Part shown: positions 20,953-28,659 of the stretch, one piece after another
How the letters are laid out: each line of letters begins with the position of its first letter
How positions within the stretch are numbered: the stretch's first letter is position 1
Assembly: GCA_021234155.1 (NCBI GenBank)
Contig: JAJEKV010000013.1
Location: 14,237,877-14,301,876, forward strand
DNA length: 64,000 nucleotides
From: Isoetes taiwanensis
Lineage: Eukaryota; Streptophyta; Lycopodiopsida; Isoetales; Isoetaceae
Reading direction: 5' to 3'
Made by a program: the position numbers and the translations under genes
Notes under the pieces: generated by a model
Told to the model about the DNA's origin: nothing
Seen by the model: only the letters and a program-made list of their open reading frames with translations
Databases searched by the model: none

Positions 20953-22284
20953 CTACTGGGGATCTCCCTTGATTAAACTGGCCAACTGCATGTCCTTCCT
21001 CATCAGAGTTACTCGCTTGGCATGCACGGTGCAGGCTGTAGAGTCTTCGAAATGCTGCACTATCTTCTGCTCAGCTGCTTCTTGAAGTGCCAACAGCATC
21101 TCGTCCGTTACCCTCATGTCGGTCTTAAAATCCTGCATCACTTCCCTGACTAGACGGGCAAAGGGGGCACGGGGGGTTAAGAAGCCGTAGCTGCACTGGA
21201 AGTGTCTGATCTCCCTCAGTGCCCTTCTCTCGGTCTCCTTCCTGCTGGGCTTCTTCTTAGCTGGCCTCTTGGGGGGCTTTGGCTTTTGTGGTGGCGGCCT
21301 TAAGGTCTGCTCCTTTGTTGGACGTCCACCTTCAACAATCCTGACCCTGTTCTCCTGGTAGTAGGAGTTGTAAGCCTCCCACTTCTTCATGTATGCCTCG
21401 TGCTCCCTCATCTTTCTCTCGTAGATCTTGACAGGGTCCGTGACATAGGACTCTCGGGCAGGCCGTGGCTATTTCTTCCTGTCCCAAGTCGGATATGGGG
21501 AGGGGGGGGGAGGCTTCTGCAATTGGTCCGGCTGCTCCAGGTCGGGGTGCTCCTGGTCGGGTATTGCTTGCTCGTCGCCTGGGGGTTTAGAAGAGCTTCC
21601 ACCTTCAGTGTTGGGGTTGAAGTCTTCGTCGCCAGAGTCGTCGGAGGAGGGCGGGGGCTGGTCAGCTGGCCGTTCATTGATGACGACCTTGGGGTTGGGG
21701 GTCTTCTTCCGTGGAACGTCCTTGAGTTTTCTTTGGCCTGCCACGAACTTCCCCTTCTTCTTCTTGAGCTCCTCGGCTGCTTTCGCCGCCTCCTCTTCCC
21801 TCTTCCTCTTCTTCTCTTCCCTCTTCCTTTCTCGGCGACGTTCCTTTGCTTCGTGCTTTTTGATCCACGCCGCGAGGTCATGTTCTTCGCTTGGCTCGAG
21901 CATTGGCTCCCTCTGTTCTTCTCGCTCCTCTGCCTCCTTCTCGCGAATCCAGGCTTCGAGTTGTTCGTCGATAGTCGGCTCGGGGGTTGGCAGTCTCTGC
22001 TCTTCACGAGCCTTGGTTCTCCTTTCCCGCTTTGCTGCCTCCTCTTCCTCTTCGAGGAGTTCTGTCCCTGCATCCGAGTGCCCCTCCTCTTCTCTCTCCT
22101 GTTCCTGTATTTCTTGCTCTATTTCTTCGTAGACGTCCTTGATCTCCTCATCTGAGGTGCTCTCCTCGCTCGAAGATAATCGACCTCCCCTCGCGACGAG
22201 CCTCTCCCAAAGTACCTCGTGGATTAGGGCGCTGGGAGTTTCGCCTGGGCGAGGCTTCCTGGCAGTCTGTTTGGTTCTCGCCAT
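20953..22284 (-). CDS. retrotransposon-encoded histone H3-like protein (one in-frame TAG)
   Basis: ATG at 22284. Codons 1-15 read MARTKQTARKPRPGE, an H3 N-terminal tail through K4 and K9. Codons ~35-270 are a highly charged linker with acidic runs, basic runs and two related AWI-containing repeats (EQLEAWIREKEAEER, HDLAAWIKKHEAKER). Codon 272 is TAG (21469-21471); the same frame stays open after it. A Lys/Pro-rich stretch (PPKRPAKKKPSRKETERR) leads into a histone fold at codons ~355-443. ALREIRHFQ, APFARLVREV, QDFKTDMR, LALQEAAE, HAKRVTLMRKD are H3 alphaN, alpha1, loop 1, alpha2 and loop 2/alpha3. The fold is 89 codons, gap-free against canonical H3 residues 47-135, and about half identical by my hand comparison. 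Canonical H3 is 135 residues, so ~300 extra residues separate tail and fold. It should act in nuclear chromatin or bind element DNA; that role is inferred. The TAG may be a mutation, error or readthrough site. Confidence 0.9.
21469..21471 (-). other. single in-frame TAG inside the element B H3-like ORF
   Basis: The reading frame from 22284 is open for 271 codons, meets TAG, then is open for 171 more codons through the histone fold. The following base is C. The homologous position in element C has no stop. Without readthrough, tail and fold would be made separately or only the tail-linker part would be made. Confidence 0.9.
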
Positions 22285-22495
22285 GTTCGACGGTTCTTCA
22301 ATCCGATGTCGGGCGCCAAAGATCGCCTTAGGGAGCGGGAGCAGATTTCTAGGGCAGGAACGTACAAATGAGGGGGGTTTACATCTATTTATAGCTTGGG
22401 CAATTTTGGGTCAAAATTCAAGTTGCTCTATTTAACGTGCCAAAGCACCTATTTACTTAAAACATACACTTATTTCAGAGTTTTTCTATTTATTG

Positions 22496-22562
22496 GTCTC
22501 ACACGTTGCGCCCTGCTCAAAAACTAGAGTTTAGTTTTTAGACCAGGCGCGACGTGTGAGAT
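22496..22562. repeat. element B hairpin 3 (leader)
   Basis: Same family as the 20.5-kb hairpins: GTCTCACACGTTGCGCC pairs with GGCGCGACGTGTGAGA, with inner arms TCAAAAACTA and TAGTTTTTAGA-like sequence. Loop changes relative to hairpins 1-2 are tolerated; the outer stem is kept. Confidence 0.9.
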
Positions 22563-22687
22563 CTTGCACATTTTTGAGTAATTTAAGTGATTGAAACATA
22601 CTATTCTAACTAATTCTTACCTTAGAACTCGCCTTACCATATTACTTTTCTCAAATTCATCAAATTTTAAGGTGTTCTTGGCTCAAT

Positions 22688-22754
22688 ATCTCACACGTTG
22701 CGCCCTGTTCAAAAACTGAAGTTTAGTTCTTCGACCAGGCGCGACGTGTGAGAC
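22688..22754. repeat. element B hairpin 4 (leader)
   Basis: Fourth copy, 192 bp from hairpin 3: TCTCACACGTTGCGCC pairs with GGCGCGACGTGTGAGA, inner arms GTTCAAAAACT and AGTTCTTCGAC. Confidence 0.9.
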
Positions 22755-22946
22755 CACCTTGCCTGAGAAGGTTTTGGCTCACTGTTTTTAGTCTTATTAT
22801 GTTCCCATTCACCTAACTTGTTACTAGCTTAGCATATACTACAAAAATGAGAAAAAAATTTCCCACTTTTCGAGGTTTGAGGATCCTATCAAGTTAGTAC
22901 TACTGGGAGCATGGTCAGTGCTTTGCTCTTGGTCTCCAAGAACATT

Positions 22947-22958
22947 GCTCTGATACCA
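22947..22958 (-). promoter_or_regulatory. element B primer binding site (initiator tRNA-Met)
   Basis: Minus-strand TGGTATCAGAGC begins one base inside the 5' LTR end. It is the standard complement of the plant initiator tRNA-Met 3' end. Element C has the same site at 46556. Confidence 0.95.
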
Positions 22959-22959
22959 C

Positions 22960-24526
22960 TGTGACGTCCCCTACTCGTATCGATGCCCGCAGGTATACAA
23001 ACGGAGTTCATCCCCATACCAGCTTCATCGCGTCTGAGGGGTCCTCCACATATCATCTTTGTGACCGTCTTTGGGTCCCCAGTGGGAAGAGTGAAGGGGT
23101 CATTTTACCCCGTCTCCCTCAGGGCCTACCTAGCTACGAAAGTGTAAACATACATGTCAGTAAACGATATCATCACATATCCACCTCGAAGGGTGGTACA
23201 TCAACATCTGCATAGACAAGATCAGTATAATACACATGGGGAGTTCTACCCAAGGCTCAGACTCAAAGGGATGAGTGACGGCTTGGGTCTCCGAGGAGTC
23301 TTGGGCATGAATTCATGGCAATGGATTTGGCTGGCATAAGAACATGGCATAGGGTTGTCCACTCCATCCGCCCCTCCTGTGCACACTTTGCAGAGTAGGC
23401 TGAAAAGTGTTGGGACCTGACTGTAGCCCGCCGGATGCATAGCCAAAAGGCCTATTCCTGGGTTGCATCTCCCGGTTCGATGGGGCGGTAGGGATCACTC
23501 CCTCGAGAGGTCTACATGCTGACTCAAGGTGACTAGAGGGCCACTTTGCCCTTATTCGGATTTGAACCCCGGAAAGTGAACACCACTTCACGGTGTGAGT
23601 CCATGCCTTACCTTTTCGGTGGTAAGCCATTAGACCTAGTCACAATGATCCCGTGTAGGCCTTACACACCGGAGGGATCGTTCAAGAGTCGAGAACGAAC
23701 CTCCTTCTTAGCCAGTCTGGCCCCTTCATCCACAACCAGGTGTGGTTCTTGTACACAGGCCGAATCTACAGTGTGCTAGAGAGGCTACTCTAGGAGCATC
23801 AACTACCAAGCTTTAGGGCCTCTACCCCCCTTCCCAATACAAGGAGTTCACAGAGATACATCATCCATATACATCACAGAAGAACTAAAGAACTAGATCT
23901 AATCTATATCATAGAGTTAGGTTCGTTAGTTAGCGTCTGGGATCTGAGAATCTAGATGGCTACTATGGGCAATTTAATAGGCTAAACCTACTGAAACAAT
24001 GACTTGAAGATGGTTTAGGCTATTAAATTGACTAAATACCTGATCCTTGGGTTGCTCCTCCTGACCTGAGTTCGACCATCCTGCTGAACTGTTTGAAGAT
24101 GGAGCCAACAAGGAAAACTAATGGTGCAATTCGCTCAGACAGAGTCTGGGAGGCGGTTTGAGCAAAACAGAGCTCTAAAACCCCATGGACGAAAATAGCA
24201 AGTTAGGCTTTCCCTAACCTAAATAGACAAGGGTTTAGGGCTAGGGTTTCCAATTATCCCTTTAAGCATGTGGGATAATTGGGTATGGCCCACTTGCCTT
24301 CAATGGCTAGGTGGCATAAAGGTGTCCACATGGGAAAATGTGCACCTAGATAAATGTGCACATTAGTAAATGTGCACATTAATACATGCACATACCTTGC
24401 AAGTTGCCCCCTAGGGGCTACCAGCCTAGTTACACGTCGGCGTACACGTCAGTCGGGGTGGCGTGTGCGCGTGACGAGGCAGTACAGTATATGTTCTGGG
24501 GCCGTATACTGTGCTGGAACGTCACA
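22960..24526 (-). repeat. element B 5' LTR
   Basis: 1567 bp on the minus strand, TGTGACGTTCC (24526) to GGGGACGTCACA (22960). It contains the edge hairpin (CACAGTATACG with CGTATACTGT-type arm) and the conserved LTR motifs listed for element A. As the 5' LTR it should supply promoter and RNA start; the exact TATA box is not certain. Confidence 0.95.
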
Positions 24527-24531
24527 TAGAC
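24527..24531. repeat. target-site duplication TAGAC, right copy
   Basis: TAGAC directly follows the B LTR and equals 11269-11273. Confidence 0.95.
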
Positions 24532-24818
24532 CTTCCATATGTGATGTACTAATCTCTGTCTATGCAGATATGTGGTGAGCCATCCTTCGTGATAGTCATG
24601 TGATGTTGATGTATGTATACTTACATGTATGTTACGCTTCCACAGCTAGGTAGGCCCTGAGGGAGACAGGGTAAAATGACCCCTTCATTCTTCCCACTGG
24701 AACTCGTCAAGGTTGCAGTGATACGTGGAGGGCCTTGTATCAGCATGGAGCTGGTATGGGGGATGAACTCATGTTTGTATACGGTGAGTGCACTGTATAT
24801 GAGCAGGGGACGTCACAG
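24532..24818 (+). repeat. element A 3' LTR, second part
   Basis: Resumes the LTR interrupted at 11273 and ends GGGGACGTCACA at 24818. The text CTAGGTAGGCCCTGAGGGAG and GACCCCTTCATTCTTCCCA matches the B LTR ends. Confidence 0.9.
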
Positions 24819-25281
24819 TTGTACCTGTGTAATGCAGCTATTGTCAGAATATTCTGTGTTATCTTCATCTTCTGCATCTCCATCTTCTTGCACCATCTCA
24901 TGGACTTCAGATCGCATGCTCTCCTTAAATTGTTCAATTCAAGCCCTGGTTGAATGCTCACTCAAAATTTCTCCATCTCTAATTGCATCTGCTCCATATA
25001 AACCTTTTAAGATCCTTCATCAATGAGTTCACAGCTTCTTTTAGAGATTCCTGCATTGCTGCCATCAAATCAACATTCATAGCTTCCATCATCTGCTGCA
25101 TAGAAAGGGCTAGCGATTTTTCCATAGAGCTTTCAACTTTATCAATAAAACCCATCAGTGGAGACTCAATTTCCACTGCAAGCAAGGCACCAGAGTCAAG
25201 CTCTGATGTTGAGATGGCTGGAGCATCTCGATTAGGGGACCCACAAGAAGCAGACCCCCATTGAGCTTTCTTCTTGGCCAT
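24819..25281 (-). pseudogene. interrupted minus-strand ORF fragment, unknown
   Basis: From 25281 the minus strand encodes about 100 residues (MAKKKAQWGSASCGSPN, then a helical stretch such as ALSMQQMMEAMNVDLMAAMQ). After stops near 24980 a related frame gives IEQFKESMRSEVHEMV and an acidic tail up to the element A LTR edge. It resembles a coiled-coil Gag/ORF1-type protein but I cannot assign a family. Element A's LTR end abuts it, so the ORF may have been the target. Weak call. Confidence 0.3.
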
Positions 25282-25685
25282 ATATTAATCAACAAAGAGA
25301 ACCCGACCGGAAAATGGCAAATTCAGATAGCTAAAAGGATCCAAACCTGCTTATGCCATATAACATTGGAAAGATCTCGGAATCAGCTTTCTAATGAGCC
25401 CAAACAAGTCATAATCTGACATTTCTCCATTGCCGATCTCATCCAAGCTGAGTACAACATCTTCTGAAAAGAATCCACATTACCAGAACTTTACTATTAT
25501 TTTGAATACTTTTTCTTATTCTCCTTATAATAGAGTAACATAGGTATCTTATCGTTCATCTGCCTATTTATAAAGGAGATGACTACGCTTTTTTGTAGCT
25601 ATAGTATTATAGCTATAAGTATGTATCTCATGTATTAATGAATACAAAAATCTGCCATTTCTTCTTCAAAAAAAAAAAAAAAAAA
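25282..25685. other. AT-rich spacer ending in poly(A)
   Basis: No gene seen. A TATTTATAAAGGAG segment near 25563 and a run of about 19 A at 25668-25686 after TTCTTCTTC suggest the 3' end of a plus-strand retroposon, type unknown. The poly(A) directly abuts the first 3-kb tandem unit. Confidence 0.4.
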
Positions 25686-28659
25686 ACCGGCTTGAACTAG
25701 TTAAACCTAGCTCAAACATCAGCATTGGTCAATCCCGCCGCTGTCTTATCTGGCCATACAGGGACTTTTCAATCCAAGATGGTACCATAAATCCAGGGAA
25801 AACGGTTAACTGCTAGTAATCCTAATATAATCATACTCAAACAAGACTTCAAGTTCAAGTACCATAAAATGCTAATGAATCATGTTTCCAAATGCCTAAT
25901 AAATAAGGTAGGACCACAGTTTACAACGTTACATGAGTAACCAGCCCTCTACATTGTGCTCAAAAGGACCATAGGAAAAAATAGCATCTTAATTACTAAG
26001 ATTAAAAAACCTTCTTGCAGATATGTTTTCACCAAGATCAATAATATCTTTCCTTTTCTACTGATATGGTTATCTTTCCTTTTCTACCCAATGTAGCACC
26101 ATAGTTATAAGAAATAGAAAAACATCACCAAAGAGTTTTGGTACAGGCCACAGCCATATCATACGCGCAGTACTTAACATTTTCTTGTAACCATTTACAA
26201 GAACTTCAGCCTTGACAAGCTCCAAGCTCCGGTCTCGTTCAGTATGCCAAACTCCCAAGAACTCATAAAATATCTTTGGACAAAGAAAAACATTAAGAGG
26301 AGAAGCCGGGTACTGCGACCAATCAATACATCATTAGCGATAAGGGTAAAGATGCAAGGGCAAAAAGGTACCTTAGGCTTCTCGGTTATCAACCGATCAC
26401 CTAATGTAATCCTTTTGCCCAAATACAAAAAGAACTTCGAGTATTTTGACATATATCATGACGGATGAGAGAGTACAACCACCACCGGGTTCATTTCTGA
26501 GAAGATGACCAAGAAAAGGCCTTTCACTTTAAAGGTTAAATCGCCAAAGGCATCTAGAAGTATTCAAACAAAATAAGGGAACCGTTGATACAAAATGACC
26601 ATATAGATAAATCTCTTTCCTACCAATCGGCAAAACTATAAAATACCTTCTTACCAATCGGCTATGACTATAAAATACTTTTTGCCTTACAAAGCATTAA
26701 TTAACAAGTGGATTCTCAACCGAAATATGAATTACTTTCCTTAATAAAAGGGATCATTTGCCATACCACGGTTCATCTTGACTTTAGACCCAAGCCCATC
26801 TTCCTTTTAAGCGAAATGGGAAACTTCACCATTGCTCGATATTCTTGCCGGCCTCCATGTCCACAGCCGTACTTATACTTTCAAAAATCATTATGAAAAG
26901 AGTCTATCAATTTTGGCCTTCCACAGTTTATCCGAATGCTCAGTATCAGAGTTTAAAAGGCACAAGGAGTAATCTGGATCCAAATCCGAAACTGTACATG
27001 TAAATGCTATTTCCTTGTACAACCATGACTCATCACACCGAGTCACCTTATCGAGGGGTAGGATGCAAAGACATATCCATACAACCTTTATATGTGCCGG
27101 GGAAAATGATTCAAGACAGATCCGCTACCGGTAATCACGAAGCAACATAGAAACTCCAACTGGTTTGGAGGCCTCTTGGGGCTTTCGTGCAAGCTACTGC
27201 CTGCTTGAGAGGCTGTCACCCATCGAATCCGGGGCTTATGCATAGGCAATAGCGTCTAGATGATAGATATGTCAAGACGAAATTGAGCACATGCTGGTTC
27301 TTGTGCCATTTTTTGCCGATTACTAACAATGTCTTTGCGTTGCTGCATATGCTATAGACACTTTTTGACTCTGCTGTGAAATTCAGAGGTAATCATCTGC
27401 CGAAAAGGCATGGGTCAGGCTAAGAATATCTATGCAGGGTCGGCCGGATTCCAGACCGCTTTGAACCCTAAATAAGAATGAATATATAACCTATTTTGGC
27501 AAAGCCCTAGTACACGTCATAGAATGCCCAATGGCTGTACTTTTTAAGAAGGGTATTTTTCACTGTATGTTCTTCTTAAAAAATCTGAAGTATACAGTAA
27601 TTTGATACGGCTACAACTTATTGGACCAGTATATAACTAGACCCTGGGTGCCCCACACCCGGCTTCAATAAGTACTGGCAACAATATAAAGGTGAGATAT
27701 GCCAACAATAAGCTTTCATATATATTGAAACAAACCTCCAATTTAAATCCATCAAAAGATAGTACATTAAGGTGCACAGCTAAATGAATCGTGCAAGCTT
27801 TATAAAAAAAACCCTACCTCCAACCGTAGAGTGTGGCAACATGATGATTCCTGTTTAAATTTCTGAAATAGGGGTGGCTGGCCCCTACTCATAGCAGGAG
27901 CCAAACCACACCCTATACATGCCATGCAGCCATTTTTAGATGCCATTATAATTCAGGGCACTCTTTCCTTAAATCAAGAAGTAATTGTCATAGGCATCTA
28001 CCACTTCCCTGGAGACTAGATGCCAACTAGACATATACTTATTTACCTTAAACTTAGAAGTGGTTGTTAAGAACTTGCACAAGCACCATGGAATGAAACA
28101 GAGTTCCAGCTAATGACCCTGTCATCATACAGCCTGCATTTAAGTCAAGTGGCCTTGTATATCAGCCGAGTGGCAATTATGGCCTTGATGCCAAATGATA
28201 CATCAGTACTATTAATGAAAAGCCTGTTATCAACTAGAATAACAATAAGGCTTCAAGCATAGTGACATGCCAAGTGGCAGTAATGTTGGATACTGCATAA
28301 TGAGTAATTGAATCCTCAAAGCCACAAATACTCAGATTTGGAGTAATCATCTTCTATGGTCCAATCATTAATTTGGTCAAAGAATTACCTTTAGGACCGA
28401 TTGGGCATTTCGTTTCTGGAATTTTTTGATACCTTTTGACAACATAATACATTCAGGACCTTCCTATTGTACCAGTCATAACCCCAGTTTACGAGTATTG
28501 AATTCCAAGAAGGACTCGCCTTTTTGAACTCGGACTCTTCATAATTTTCATCATCTGCCAGAAGACATCAAAGCCTTAATATGCAATCAAATATGAAACC
28601 TTAACCAAGGACGTACGGCAGCACTGATAAGACCAATGCACAGAAGTATCATAAAAAAA
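25686..28659. repeat. 3-kb tandem repeat, unit 1
   Basis: Unit of 2974 bp beginning ACCGGCTTGAACTAG. Units 2 and 3 are nearly identical; unit 1 differs from them mainly at CAG/CTG sites. No long ORF. On the minus strand exon-like islands occur, such as an AG-bounded segment at 28476-28554 ending in TGA. Unit content looks like mostly intronic DNA of a duplicated gene segment that I cannot name. Confidence 0.92.

Larger units (their letters stand above)
22285..22946 (-). other. element B leader between PBS and H3-like ORF
   Basis: About 660 bp of 5' leader with no ORF of note. It holds two hairpins (annotated separately) 192 bp apart. The leader is long for a Ty3 element. Confidence 0.7.
11274..24526 (-). 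mobile_element. complete Ty3 retrotransposon B with histone H3-like gene
   Basis: A 13,253-bp element on the minus strand, flanked by TAGAC duplications. From its 5' end: LTR (24526-22960), PBS for initiator tRNA-Met, hairpin pair, histone H3-like ORF (22284-20953), second hairpin pair, unknown ORF2 (20205-18689), gag, protease, RT, RNase H, integrase with chromodomain-like end, 3' region, polypurine tract and LTR (12859-11274). Placing two accessory genes upstream of gag is unusual for Ty3 elements. It landed inside the 3' LTR of element A, a member of its own family. gag, pol and ORF2 have frameshifts or stops as read. Some may be consensus errors (see findings), but as given the copy is not autonomous. 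Confidence 0.95.
4490..24818 (+). mobile_element. Ty3 LTR retrotransposon A, 5'-truncated, split by element B
   Basis: Element A runs on the plus strand: gag remnant, protease, RT, RNase H, integrase with chromodomain-like end, a 3' non-coding region, polypurine tract and a 3' LTR. The 5' LTR, PBS, any accessory genes and the gag start are absent; homology to B starts abruptly near 4490. The 3' LTR starts TGTGACGTTCC at 9989 and ends GGGGACGTCACA at 24818. Element B (11274-24526) interrupts it with a TAGAC target duplication. Removing B and one TAGAC copy leaves an LTR of about 1.57 kb, the same size as B's LTRs. A is therefore older than B at this locus and belongs to the same family. Confidence 0.93.

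Noticed and set aside
21400-22155. 251-residue plus-strand Leu-rich ORF
   Set aside because: Antisense shadow of the Glu/Lys-rich linker of the H3-like gene.
20543-22754. CRISPR array (repeats with regular spacing)
   Set aside because: Only two plus two copies, ~130-bp spacers, hairpin arms, in a plant retrotransposon; not a CRISPR.
24979-25281. Intact host gene starting MAKKKAQWGS
   Set aside because: The frame is interrupted and ends at an LTR edge; annotated only as an unknown fragment.
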